A stretch of DNA of 37,395 bases from Clostridioides difficile. Lineage in GTDB: Bacteria; Bacillota; Clostridia; Peptostreptococcales; Peptostreptococcaceae. Positions 8,163-15,438 of this stretch are shown piece by piece. Within the stretch, counting starts at the first letter, position 1. Each line of letters begins with the position of its first letter. A program made the position numbers and the translations under genes. The stretch covers positions 1 through 37,395 of the forward strand of contig NZ_JRHN01000016.1 in assembly GCF_001299635.1 (NCBI RefSeq), written 5' to 3'. The notes below the pieces were generated by a model that saw only the letters and a program-made list of their open reading frames with translations, did not search any database and was not told the DNA's origin.

Positions 8163-8579
8163 ATGGATTGGCAAGATATGTTTTTTCAAGATAACAAACC
8201 AACACCTGAACAAATCAAAGAGTTTATCAATAATCCATTATGGGACAATCTAAATAATGCTTTGATTTCAACTTATAATGTAGAGCCTAAGCTTGAATAC
8301 AGTAAATGTTCAATGCAAAGAGGTTGGAATGTAAAATACAAAAAAAGAGGTAAATCATTGTGTACTTTATATCCACAAGAAGGTTCCTTTAAAGCTTTGG
8401 TTATTGTAAATGAGAGTAATAGAGTGGAAGTTGACTTATTTATTAATACTTGTTGTGATTATATCAAACAAATATACAGTGAGATAGATTTTTTTAATAG
8501 TAGTAAGTGGTTAATGATTCAAATAGATAATATATCTGTATTGAATGATACACTTGAACTGATTAAATTTAGAGCTTAA
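8163..8579 (+). CDS. DUF3788-family protein
   Basis: A 138-residue soluble protein with the DUF3788 pattern: N-terminal tract F-x-D-x-x-x-P-T-x-x-x-I, W-x-x-L (PLWDNL), then Y-x-x-x-x-x-x-W-x-x-K-Y-K-x-x-x-K-S-L-C-T-L-Y and a C-terminal W-x-x-I/M segment. The ribosome binding site GAAGGGGG (8148-8155) ends one base before ATG 8157 but seven bases before ATG 8163, so the second ATG is chosen. Downstream of and probably cotranscribed with the AraC/GyrI-like regulator. The molecular function of DUF3788 is not known to me; a role in response to small molecules is only suggested by the neighbour. Confidence 0.8.
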   Translation: MDWQDMFFQDNKPTPEQIKEFINNPLWDNLNNALISTYNVEPKLEYSKCSMQRGWNVKYKKRGKSLCTLYPQEGSFKALVIVNESNRVEVDLFINTCCDYIKQIYSEIDFFNSSKWLMIQIDNISVLNDTLELIKFRA

Positions 8580-8585
8580 TACATA

Positions 8586-8618
8586 AAACAGGATGACTTA
8601 TATGAGCATCCTGTTTTT
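8586..8618 (+). terminator. Terminator after the DUF3788 gene
   Basis: AAACAGGATG (8586-8595) pairs perfectly with CATCCTGTTT (8607-8616), followed by further T residues. Confidence 0.9.
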
Positions 8619-8704
8619 ATATTAATTTTAGTAACTTATATGAATTAAATTAGTTTTTGTATCTTAATTTTTCATAATATTATATAACTTGAATTTACTA
8701 AGTA

Positions 8705-9313
8705 TTATTTAAACTGATTTGATATAGAACTTAAATATATATTTTTTCCTTTATCAGTAAGGAACATAAAAATAATGCTCCATAAACAGTTTAGAGTACT
8801 TTCTATACTATCATGTTCATCAAGTTCTTTAGTACCAACGGGTTTATATATAAGTATTGTCAAAATACATTCAATAATGTTTTCTATTTGGTTAGGCATA
8901 GTACATTCCTGAACTAAATTAGAGTTTTGTAGATTGATGAAGCTTTCTTTTAACAACTGCTTAAGTTCTTTTATAAAATCAAGCTGAAATCTATATATTT
9001 TAGGGCTTATTTGAGATAATTGGTCATAATGTTTAAAATAGTATGCATTCTCATTTTGAATGTTTAGTGAATTTAAAAATAAATTATTTAAATCCTGTAA
9101 GGATTTAGGCATGTCTATTTTTTTATAGTTTTTATGTTTGTATTCAACTACCTCTTCAATCAAATCTTCCTTTTTTTTAAAATAATAAGTTAAGTTACCT
9201 ACACTCATTCCCAAAGCATCAGCAACGTTTCTCATAGATACATTGTTATAGCCATATTCATTAAATAAGTCACGAGCTTTAATTAAGATATCCACTTTTG
9301 TTTGTTTTGCCAT
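8705..9313 (-). CDS. TetR-family transcriptional repressor
   Basis: A 202-residue regulator. Residues 1-55 form the TetR HTH (ILIKARDLFNEYGYNNVSM, then VADALGMSVGNLTYYFKKKEDL); the C-terminal helical ligand domain has no family signature that I recognise. GGAGGATTCAAT precedes the ATG. It is transcribed away from the aldo-keto reductase at 9438, and the 124-bp intergenic region has two copies of a dyad that fits a TetR operator, so it probably represses both itself and the reductase. The inducer is unknown, perhaps the reductase substrate. Confidence 0.9.
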   Translation of the reverse strand: MAKQTKVDILIKARDLFNEYGYNNVSMRNVADALGMSVGNLTYYFKKKEDLIEEVVEYKHKNYKKIDMPKSLQDLNNLFLNSLNIQNENAYYFKHYDQLSQISPKIYRFQLDFIKELKQLLKESFINLQNSNLVQECTMPNQIENIIECILTILIYKPVGTKELDEHDSIESTLNCLWSIIFMFLTDKGKNIYLSSISNQFK

Positions 9314-9350
9314 ATTGAATCCTCCAATAAAAATTTATAATAACATTTAT

Positions 9351-9402
9351 TTGACATTTTAGTACATTCGTACTACAATGTCAAGTAAAGTACGAGTGTA
9401 CT
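9351..9402. promoter_or_regulatory. Back-to-back promoters with twin TetR operators
   Basis: Two copies of the dyad AGTAC-N4-GTACT lie at 9361-9374 and 9389-9402. Rightward promoter: TTGACA 9351-9356, 17-bp spacer, TACAAT 9374-9379. Leftward promoter: TTGACA (plus-strand TGTCAA 9379-9384), 17-bp spacer, TAAAAT (plus-strand 9356-9361). The first operator fills the spacer of both promoters, so one bound repressor could block both genes. Assignment to the TetR protein is inferred from position. Confidence 0.85.
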
Positions 9403-9437
9403 AAAATAATATTTGTGTTATATTAGGAGGTCTTACA

Positions 9438-10403
9438 ATGAGATACAAAAATGATAATTTAGAACTTTATAAAATTGGACTAGGTTGCGGAGGTATGGTA
9501 AATCTTGACAATAAAGCTGAGAATATAGCCACAATACATGAAGCTTTAGATAGTGGTATCAATGTGTTAAACACAGCTGACTTTTATGGAGCAGGTCAAA
9601 GTGAGATGATAATAGGTGAGGCTCTTAAAGGTAGAAAAAGAGAAGATGCCTTTGTATCTGTAAAAACAGGGGCTCTTGTTGCACCTAATGGTCAAATGTA
9701 TGGTCTTGATGTCAATCCTTTTAATATAAAAAGTCACGTTGCACAGACTCTTAAGAGATTAAATTTAGATTATATAGACCTTTATCAACCTGCAAGAATA
9801 GATTTGGCTATACCAGTAGAAGAGACTATTGGAGCTATTTCTGACTTAGTAAAAGAAGGATACATAAAACATATAGGTATTACTCAAGTTGGTGAAGATG
9901 TTTTAAGAAGAGCTAATAAGGTTCACCATATAAGCTTTATAGAAGCTGAATATTCTTTATTTAATAGAGATATAGAAGAAAATATATTACCAACTGCTAG
10001 AGACTTAGGAGTAGGGGTTGTCGCTTTTGGGGCTCTTGCTCATGGTCTTTTAAGTGGAGTATGCTCAAAATCTAATGCTCAAAGATATAAGTGGATACCT
10101 TTATTCTCTGATGAGAATATAGAGAAAAACCTTGAACTTGTAGAGAATTTAAGAGAAATAGCAAATGAAAAAGAAGCTACTATTCCACAAATAGCTCTTG
10201 CATGGGTTTTATCAAAAGGCGATGATATTATAACCTTGGTTGGAGCATCAAGAAGAGTTACATTATTAGATTCTCTAAAAGCTAAAGATATTAAATTGAG
10301 CGATGAAGATATAAGAAGGATTGAAAATGCTATAAACAAGAATAAAATTTTAGGTGCAAGTTTTCCAAATATGAGATTTAAGAATGGCAAGGTAGTTAAG
10401 TAG
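9438..10403 (+). CDS. Aldo/keto reductase family protein with altered catalytic tetrad
   Basis: A 321-residue TIM-barrel protein of the NADPH-dependent aldo/keto reductase superfamily: the early GLGCGGM strand, TADFYGAGQSE, VKTG, the DYIDLY strand, VEETIGAISDLVKEGYIKHIGITQ and the late cofactor segment VGASRRVTLL are all in order. In classical members the tetrad is Asp, Tyr, Lys, His. Here the Asp position is Asn45 (LNTADFYG), Tyr50 and Lys76 remain, and the His position is Ala119 (DLYQPARID). Such variants exist as a bacterial subfamily, but the substrate is unknown. AGGAGG precedes ATG 9438. It is a single gene under the divergent TetR regulator. Confidence 0.88.
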   Translation: MRYKNDNLELYKIGLGCGGMVNLDNKAENIATIHEALDSGINVLNTADFYGAGQSEMIIGEALKGRKREDAFVSVKTGALVAPNGQMYGLDVNPFNIKSHVAQTLKRLNLDYIDLYQPARIDLAIPVEETIGAISDLVKEGYIKHIGITQVGEDVLRRANKVHHISFIEAEYSLFNRDIEENILPTARDLGVGVVAFGALAHGLLSGVCSKSNAQRYKWIPLFSDENIEKNLELVENLREIANEKEATIPQIALAWVLSKGDDIITLVGASRRVTLLDSLKAKDIKLSDEDIRRIENAINKNKILGASFPNMRFKNGKVVK

Positions 10404-10426
10404 GGCAGTATTCATATTTAAGTTTT

Positions 10427-10491
10427 AAGCCACTCTGTATAATGTGAACTGTCTCCTAAGAGGGGTATAGTTCATAAAAGAGTGGCTTTTT
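10427..10491 (+). terminator. Long hairpin terminator after the reductase
   Basis: AAGCCACTCT (10427-10436) pairs with AGAGTGGCTT (10479-10488), followed by TTT. Inside it a second stem, TGAACT with AGTTCA, extends the hairpin. The unusually long loop region may be a processed or structured 3' end. Confidence 0.8.
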
Positions 10492-10523
10492 GTAATCAAT
10501 TAAATAAACTAATATACTTCAAT

Positions 10524-10916
10524 TTATTTTATTTTTCGACATTCCTTACAATTAAGTCCACATATGCTTTTTTCTTGCATATTTATAGCTCCCCAATTAG
10601 CAAATTGTTGTAAAATAGGCACAATACTTTTGCCCTTACTTGTCAATGTATATTCAACTTTTGGAGGAATTTCATTATATTGTTTACGATTAATAATACC
10701 ATCAGACTCTAAGTCTTTTAATGATTGGGCTAGCATAGTGTTTGTAATTCCATCTAGTTTTCTTTTTATGCTACTATATCTAATCGGATTATCAACTGCC
10801 AACATACATATAATAGGTAATTTCCATTTACCACCAACAATATCTAGTGCATAACGTATTGGACAGGTTAATTCTTCAATCTTTGTAGTCGTATTTTTTT
10901 CATTATCTAAACTCAT
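10524..10916 (-). CDS. HxlR-family winged-helix regulator with Cys-rich C-terminus
   Basis: A 130-residue DNA-binding protein. The HxlR signature CPIRYALDIVGGKWKLPI is at about residues 18-35, and the recognition part includes RKLDGITNTMLAQSLKDLE. The N-terminal Cys18 is the one that senses thiol or aldehyde stress in relatives such as HypR and YodB. The C-terminus adds Cys119-x3-Cys123-x2-Cys126 (CGLNCKEC), which could bind a metal or form disulfides. It is divergent from the flavin-type oxidoreductase gene at 11057, which it probably controls. Confidence 0.88.
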   Translation of the reverse strand: MSLDNEKNTTTKIEELTCPIRYALDIVGGKWKLPIICMLAVDNPIRYSSIKRKLDGITNTMLAQSLKDLESDGIINRKQYNEIPPKVEYTLTSKGKSIVPILQQFANWGAINMQEKSICGLNCKECRKIK

Positions 10917-10939
10917 TATAATTACTCCTTATCTATAGT

Positions 10940-11037
10940 AGTATCTTTTTTATACTTTATCAGAAAAAACTGCATACTTGTTTTTTTTGTATTTTATATT
11001 AAAATTATATCAAAGGATAATCCTTAATACAAGTATT
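10940..11037. promoter_or_regulatory. Candidate operators for the HxlR regulator
   Basis: The 140-bp divergent region contains AGTAT-N7-ATACT (10940-10956), an ATACTTG at 10974-10980, its inverted copy CAAGTAT at about 11030-11036, and a perfect dyad AAGGAT-a-ATCCTT at 11013-11025 close to the start of the oxidoreductase gene. Which of these the HxlR protein binds is not decidable by eye. Confidence 0.4.
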
Positions 11038-11056
11038 TAAAAGGGGTGTAAAAATT

Positions 11057-11452
11057 ATGAAAGTATTAGAATTTTTGAACAAAGCAGGAGTTTATTATTT
11101 AGCAACAGTTGATGAGAACAATCAAGCGCATGTGCGTCCTCTAGGGTTTGTTATGGAATATGATGGGAGACTTACATTTTGCACATCTAATCAAAAAGAT
11201 ATGTTTAAACAACTTATTTTTAATCCAAAGCTTGAGATTTGCTGTATAGACCAAAAACTTAATACTCTACGTATTTTGGGTGAAGCAGTATTCGTTACAT
11301 CAAAAGAAACACAAGCTAAAGCACTTGAAATAATGCCAAGTCTAAGTCAGATGTACTCTGTAGGAGACGGTAAGTTTGAAATATTCTCTATTGATAAGGC
11401 AAAAGTTAGTTGCTGTTCAATGAGTGGTAAAAAGATTGATGTAGAGCTTTAA
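11057..11452 (+). CDS. Pyridoxamine 5'-phosphate oxidase-like flavin protein
   Basis: A 131-residue single-domain split-barrel protein of the PNPOx-like superfamily: LNKAGVYYLATVDENNQAH, RPLGFV, TFCTSNQKDMFKQL and the later KLEICC strand follow the usual strand order of FMN- or F420-binding members. The length matches small PNPOx-like proteins that are often controlled by redox regulators. It is divergent from the HxlR gene and so probably part of an oxidative, nitro- or aldehyde-stress response. It has four Cys in two adjacent pairs (CC). AAGGGGTG precedes ATG 11057. The substrate is not predictable. Confidence 0.82.
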   Translation: MKVLEFLNKAGVYYLATVDENNQAHVRPLGFVMEYDGRLTFCTSNQKDMFKQLIFNPKLEICCIDQKLNTLRILGEAVFVTSKETQAKALEIMPSLSQMYSVGDGKFEIFSIDKAKVSCCSMSGKKIDVEL

Positions 11453-11853
11453 TTATAATGGAATTGATATCCATAGTGAAAATAAAGAAAACGTTATTAC
11501 TAAAATAATGACAAATTTAACTTAGATGCAATAAAAAAATTTAAGTAATGAATTTGTAAAAATATTTAGTTATTAGATTTGTATTTCAACAATGACATAT
11601 TGTGTTGAATAATTACATAATAAAAATAAGAACAATTAAAATTTATTTTCTGATGGAGTAAACTTCCTTTAAAAAATAGTTTAACTATTAGTGACTTTTC
11701 TTAAATATGAATAAAATATGATAATTATAAAAAATTGCTACTTATTATTTGTATATTTTTCTATATAAATAATAAGTAGCATGACGTTATAAATTAATAG
11801 TGATAGAATATAAACTAATAGATAAGATATAATTTTAAAAGGAGTGATATGAA
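11453..11853. other. Intergenic region with a large hairpin only
   Basis: These 401 bases hold no convincing gene. The frame near 11457-11525 stays open for about 22 codons but has no support. The only clear structure is the hairpin at 11737-11780. Confidence 0.6.
11737..11780 (-). terminator. Perfect long hairpin, terminator-like on the minus strand
   Basis: GCTACTTATTATTT (11737-11750) pairs perfectly with 11767-11780, and the stem continues inward with a few A-U/G-U pairs, about 19 bp in all. On the minus strand it is followed by AATTTTTT, on the plus strand by no T run. No minus-strand gene ends nearby, so it may end an unannotated RNA or be a stranded repeat. Confidence 0.55.
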
Positions 11854-12060
11854 GTGAGTAAATATAGTTCTTTATGGGAATATGTCAAGAAATCTGGTAA
11901 TCAATCATTTAAATTAAATTTTGAAGAAATAAAAGATATTGCAGGGATAGAGATAGACCATTCGTTTTTGAAATATAAAAAAGAATTAAATGAATATGGA
12001 TATCAAGTAGGGAAAATCTCTTTAAAGGAAAAGACTGTTATTTTTAATAAAATTGATTAA
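11854..12060 (+). CDS. Small DUF7662-like protein
   Basis: A 68-residue protein with Y-S-S-L-W-E-Y-V-K at the start, then L-N-F-E-E-I-x-x-I-A-G and a final G-Y-Q-V-G-x-I-S-L-x-x-x-T-V-I-F pattern. I associate this with DUF7662 proteins (YxxLWxYL, LTFxEIExILG, GWxVxxVDLxxxxVTF). The start is GTG 11854, spaced eight bases from AAGGAGTG; an out-of-frame ATG at 11849 leads nowhere. Stand-alone gene, function unknown. An imperfect inverted repeat (AATAGCT...AGCTATT) lies just after its stop. Confidence 0.65.
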   Translation: MSKYSSLWEYVKKSGNQSFKLNFEEIKDIAGIEIDHSFLKYKKELNEYGYQVGKISLKEKTVIFNKID

Positions 12061-12158
12061 AAAATAGCTATGCACACTTGTGACTTTAGTCATGAGAGGT
12101 TCAGTAAGCTATTAATAATTACATATAATAAAATAATTTGTATTGACTAACATTAAAA

Positions 12159-12202
12159 CTAAAAATAAAGTAAATCTTATATAAGACTTACTTTATTTTT
12201 AG
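12159..12202 (-). terminator. Bidirectional terminator overlapping the MATE stop
   Basis: CTAAAAATAAAGTAA (12159-12173) pairs perfectly with 12188-12202 over 15 bp, and an inner TCTT/AAGA stem extends it. It includes the stop codon of the minus-strand MATE gene and also closes the plus-strand gene ending at 12060. Confidence 0.85.
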
Positions 12203-13547
12203 TTGATTCTTTTTTTAGTTTTATACTATAAGGTATATATAAAACTGCACCTATTAAAAATGTTATAATTTCTGTTACTGTCATAGACCATATCAATCCA
12301 TCAAGTCCATAAAAATAATTAAGAAATATTACTATAGGTATATACAATCCACCTTGGCTTATAGACATTATACCTGTTTCAATGCCTTTTCCTGATGCTT
12401 GATATATTGTCATAAATAAGGATGTAACTCCATTGAATAAGGCAGATACTAGCATAGCTATCAATACATAAGTTCCTATTTCAATAACTGATGTATCAAC
12501 TGAGAATGTTTGTATTACTTGAGTTCTAAATATATAAACAACTCCTGAAAATACAACTGCGATTACAAATATGAATAAAGCAGAATACTTTATACTTTCT
12601 TTTAAACGAGGTATATTCTTATTAGAGAAATTATATGCTATAAGTGGCATTACACCTAAAACAATACCCATAACAAAGAATTCTGGAATTTGAGCAATTC
12701 TAAGTGCTATACCAAAACTAGCAACTATGTTATTTCCATATTGCATAGAATAATTATTGGATAATAGTGTAGTCACAATTAAGAAAGAGCATTGGATTAA
12801 TTGGGATACACCAACTTTATATATTTCAACTTGGCTATTTATGCTGATTTTTATGTAATGTAAAAATCCTCTAAGGTTCTCGCTTTTAACATTTAAATAC
12901 CAAACATAATAAGCACTAGATGCAATATTAGAAAGTATCATTGATAATGCAGCACCATACACATGCATATTAAGAACTAGTATAAATAAAACATCTAATA
13001 TGATACTAACTATTACACTTACAAACATACCATACATAGATTCTTTTGATGCACCTTCAGACCTTACAATTTGCTCAAGAGAGAAGTTCAATACAATAGA
13101 GAATCCACCAACAAATAGTGTAATCACATATTGTTTTGTATATTCAAATGTAGCCATATCAGAACCTAATAATTTAACAATAGGATTCATTAGTAAGTAG
13201 CCAATTAGACCTATTAATAGACCCGTTATAATACTTGCATAAAAAGTATATCCAGCAATTTTCTTGGCTTCATCACTATTATTTTGTGCAATTAGCCTAG
13301 TTATGAATGTACTGCCACCAACACCAAACATATTTCCAAAAGCCATTAGAATTGTAAATATAGGGAGTCCCAATGTTATTGCACTAAGCATAGCTGTGTC
13401 ATGAACTAATCCTATAAAGTAGGCATTAATTACATTATAAATAGTTCCAGCTGACATTCCTATCATCATAGGAATAGATAAATAAAGAATAGTTTTTTTT
13501 ATTGGCTCTTCTTTTAAATATTTAATATTTGATTTTTCATTTTCCAT
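12177..13547 (-). CDS. MATE-family multidrug efflux protein
   Basis: A 456-residue integral membrane protein with 12 hydrophobic segments in two six-helix halves, as in NorM/MepA-type Na+- or H+-coupled drug exporters. Family-typical stretches include LSIPMMIGMSAGTIYNVIN near the start, FGVGGSTFITRLIAQN, and EQIVRSEGASKESMYGM. GGAGGATAAC precedes the ATG. It is monocistronic with its own terminator. Its promoter carries a near-perfect operator dyad (see 13581-13653), so it is probably repressed in the absence of inducer, but no obvious regulator is directly next to it. Substrates cannot be read from the sequence. Confidence 0.92.
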   Translation of the reverse strand: MENEKSNIKYLKEEPIKKTILYLSIPMMIGMSAGTIYNVINAYFIGLVHDTAMLSAITLGLPIFTILMAFGNMFGVGGSTFITRLIAQNNSDEAKKIAGYTFYASIITGLLIGLIGYLLMNPIVKLLGSDMATFEYTKQYVITLFVGGFSIVLNFSLEQIVRSEGASKESMYGMFVSVIVSIILDVLFILVLNMHVYGAALSMILSNIASSAYYVWYLNVKSENLRGFLHYIKISINSQVEIYKVGVSQLIQCSFLIVTTLLSNNYSMQYGNNIVASFGIALRIAQIPEFFVMGIVLGVMPLIAYNFSNKNIPRLKESIKYSALFIFVIAVVFSGVVYIFRTQVIQTFSVDTSVIEIGTYVLIAMLVSALFNGVTSLFMTIYQASGKGIETGIMSISQGGLYIPIVIFLNYFYGLDGLIWSMTVTEIITFLIGAVLYIPYSIKLKKESTKNKVSLI

Positions 13548-13580
13548 GTTATCCTCCTAAATAATATAAATTATAATGAT

Positions 13581-13653
13581 AAGGCACCTTATAAAATATA
13601 TTATACAGGTACCTTAATAATTTTGCAACACATTTCTTAAGGTACCTGTATAA
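13581..13653 (-). promoter_or_regulatory. MATE promoter with repeated AAGGTACCTT operator
   Basis: A perfect 17-bp inverted repeat, TTATACAGGTACCTTAA at 13601-13617 with its inverse at 13637-13653, each arm containing the palindrome AGGTACCT. A third, imperfect copy (AAGGCACCTT) is at 13581-13590. On the minus strand TTGCAA (13623-13628), a 17-bp spacer and TATAAT (13600-13605) form a promoter with one operator copy in the spacer, one just upstream and one downstream. The regulator is unknown. Confidence 0.75.
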
Positions 13654-13914
13654 TTGCACTATATTTGGGTAATATATAGACTTAAAATTGAGTTTTTTTA
13701 AAACAGAAGAGGCTCTAATAAATATGAAATATAAGGTATTAAGGAGATGGATGAGACTTTAAAATAAATAAAAGAGTAAAGTGATAAGATAATAAATATA
13801 TAATCATTTACTCTTTTTGTTTTATTTATATAAATCTTTTTATTTTAAATTTTGGAAGTTAATAAGATATATAATGACTACAGTTTCTTTTATATTTTAT
13901 GGCTACAATAGATT
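13654..13914. other. Intergenic stretch upstream of the MATE gene
   Basis: Apart from the operator region at 13581-13653 and the hairpin at 13771-13816, I see nothing here. A ribosome-binding-like AAGGAGATGG at 13741 is followed only by a three-codon ORF. Confidence 0.6.
13771..13816 (-). terminator. Bidirectional terminator between the XRE pair and the MATE gene
   Basis: AAAGAGTAAAG-TGAT pairs with ATCATTTACTCTTT with one bulge, with T-rich sequence on both sides. It most likely ends the minus-strand operon whose last gene stops at 13915. Confidence 0.7.
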
Positions 13915-14124
13915 TTATTCAAAGTAAAATAAATCCTCAAATTTTTTATCTAGAGCTATACATAAAATAAGTGCTAATTTTGCTGTTGGGTTAAACTGAC
14001 CTGTTTCTATTGAACTAATAGTGTTTCTTGACACACCAACCATTTCAGCTAGTTGACTTTGAGATAATTTTTTCTCTGTTCTTACTATTTTTAAGTGATT
14101 TTTTAATATTAATTCTTCATTCAT
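13915..14124 (-). CDS. Small XRE/Cro-type HTH regulator
   Basis: A 69-residue protein that is almost entirely one HTH_3 domain: IVRTEKKLSQSQLAEMVGVS, then RNTISSIETGQFNPT as recognition region. Such minimal regulators (YgzD/Yvao type) usually pair with a small membrane protein. Its GAGGTAAG ribosome binding site lies at the end of the upstream DUF6442-like gene, with only four bases between the two frames, so they form an operon. Operators matching a dyad repressor are found at the operon promoter (14461-14537), suggesting autoregulation. Confidence 0.9.
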   Translation of the reverse strand: MNEELILKNHLKIVRTEKKLSQSQLAEMVGVSRNTISSIETGQFNPTAKLALILCIALDKKFEDLFYFE

Positions 14125-14128
14125 ATGC

Positions 14129-14440
14129 TTACCTCAATGATGATAAAACAAAATTAGTCAATGAGAATATAGTTGTAATTAAGAAACCAATAGCCAAAAT
14201 CAAATTCTTTTTTTCATGTGTGAATTGGTATTTTGCTATATTTTCAGCAAGACCAAATGTCCAAAATAAAGCAGATACTGCATCACTCTTTTGTCCAATA
14301 AAGGTGTTAAATATTACAATGAAAGCGAAGACACATGTGAAAATTGAATATCCTATTTTTCTACCTTTATTTTCAATGTACTCTAATCCTTCATCTTTAT
14401 TGGATTGACGACTCTTACTTAAGATTTCTTCTTTATTCAT
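14129..14440 (-). CDS. DUF6442-like small membrane protein
   Basis: A 103-residue protein: an N-terminal cytoplasmic part with NKEEILSKSRQSNKDEGLEY, typical of DUF6442, then three hydrophobic segments (about residues 31-48, 55-67 and 80-98). The start is ATG at 14438-14440, eight bases after GGAGG; the in-frame GTG three codons earlier lies too close to the ribosome binding site. First gene of an operon with the small XRE regulator. Function unknown; the pairing suggests a membrane sensor or a target controlled by the regulator. Confidence 0.78.
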   Translation of the reverse strand: MNKEEILSKSRQSNKDEGLEYIENKGRKIGYSIFTCVFAFIVIFNTFIGQKSDAVSALFWTFGLAENIAKYQFTHEKKNLILAIGFLITTIFSLTNFVLSSLR

Positions 14441-14460
14441 ATGAGACACCTCCTAATTAG

Positions 14461-14537
14461 ATGCCAAGTTTACTTGGTATTTTAATTATATCATGCCAAG
14501 TTTACTTGTCAAGAACTTTGACAATAAAACTTGGCAT
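14461..14537 (-). promoter_or_regulatory. Promoter and repeated operators of the XRE operon
   Basis: The dyad CCAAGT-TT-ACTTGG occurs within ATGCCAAGTTTACTTGGTAT at 14461-14480, again with one changed base at 14493-14510, and as a half site ACTTGGCAT at 14529-14537. On the minus strand TTGACA (14507-14512), 16 bp and TATAAT (14485-14490) form a consensus promoter whose spacer is the second copy. Autorepression by the encoded XRE protein is inferred. Confidence 0.8.
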
Positions 14538-14553
14538 AAATATGATATTAATC

Positions 14554-14599
14554 AATAAAAAAAGACAAACTTAATTAAATTAAGAATGTCTTTTTTATT
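14554..14599 (-). terminator. Bidirectional terminator after the acetyltransferase
   Basis: AAAAAAGACA pairs with TGTCTTTTTT around a loop that includes an internal AT palindrome; A and T runs on both sides. It lies about 60 bases beyond the stop of the minus-strand acetyltransferase. Confidence 0.82.
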
Positions 14600-14660
14600 G
14601 AAACACTATAATAATATTCTATTAATCCAACAACTAAACTTCAACTTAGAATCTAATAAT

Positions 14661-15227
14661 CTAACATATATTCTTTATTATCTTAGCAGGTACACCTGCA
14701 ACAACAGTATTTGGAGGTACATCTTTTGTGACTACTGCTCCTGCTGAAACAACAGCATTTTCACCTATTGTAATACCTGGCATAATCATTGCTCCTGCTC
14801 CTAACCAAGCATTCTTCTTTATAACTATAGGTGTAGACACAGTGGAATGCCTTTTAGATGGTTCTAAAGGATGATTTATTGTTATAAGATTTACTTTAGG
14901 TCCAATAAGTACATCATCTTCAATCGTAATGCCACCTCTATCCATAAATGTACAGGCATGATTAATAAATACATCCTTTCCAACTCTTATATTTTTTCCA
15001 AAGTCTGTGAAAAATGGTGGTATTAAATATAAGCTTTCATCAACTTCAACACCTGTAAGTTTAGAAAATAATTTTCTTATTTCTTTTTTAGTATGATACG
15101 AGTTATTTAGCTCAACAGTTATTTTTTTAGCCCTTTCTATTACATATCTTATTTTATCCATATCTGGGTCAGAATCTGAAATTACTTCACCAGATTTGTC
15201 TCTCTCAAATATATCTATATTACTCAT
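14661..15227 (-). CDS. Left-handed beta-helix acetyltransferase (sugar O-acetyltransferase, LacA/Maa-like)
   Basis: A 188-residue protein of the acetyl-CoA-dependent hexapeptide family (maltose/galactoside O-acetyltransferase, NodL). An N-terminal Maa-like helical region (about 1-60) is followed by hexapeptide coils such as GKNIRVGKDVFINHACTFMD, GITIEDDVLIGP, and the C-terminal GAGAMIMPGITIGENAVVSAGAVVTKDV. The catalytic His is expected at INHPLEPSKR (about residues 116-125). VAGVPAKIIKNI at the end is standard. AGGAGG precedes the ATG. Acceptor unknown; these enzymes often acetylate sugars or drugs. Single gene, with a possible MerR-type operator upstream. Confidence 0.88.
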   Translation of the reverse strand: MSNIDIFERDKSGEVISDSDPDMDKIRYVIERAKKITVELNNSYHTKKEIRKLFSKLTGVEVDESLYLIPPFFTDFGKNIRVGKDVFINHACTFMDRGGITIEDDVLIGPKVNLITINHPLEPSKRHSTVSTPIVIKKNAWLGAGAMIMPGITIGENAVVSAGAVVTKDVPPNTVVAGVPAKIIKNIC

Positions 15228-15304
15228 AAATTTCCTCCTATTGATTTTACTTACAAACTGTACAATATCTCTACGTAAAACTCATTATGTTTACTCAACT
15301 CTTA

Positions 15305-15335
15305 AATAGAGTATACTACTTGGAGTTAACTACAA
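15305..15335 (-). promoter_or_regulatory. Possible MerR-type promoter of the acetyltransferase
   Basis: A dyad, TTG-g-AGTTAACT-a-CAA (15320-15335, one mismatched pair), sits in a minus-strand layout of TTGTAG (15330-15335), a 19-bp spacer and TCTATT (15305-15310). The over-long spacer with a dyad in it is the MerR-family arrangement. The -35 and -10 boxes are weak, so this is tentative. Confidence 0.35.
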
Positions 15336-15438
15336 CACAAGCCCTTTTTATATTATTTAAGAATAAATAATTGATTATTATTAAAAACTGTAATTAAACA
15401 TTAATATTAGTCTTGTCCATATAGAATGTTTCATTATG

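Noticed and set aside
11457-11525. Open stretch that could be a gene remnant
   Set aside because: About 22 codons, no start signal, and no recognisable protein similarity.
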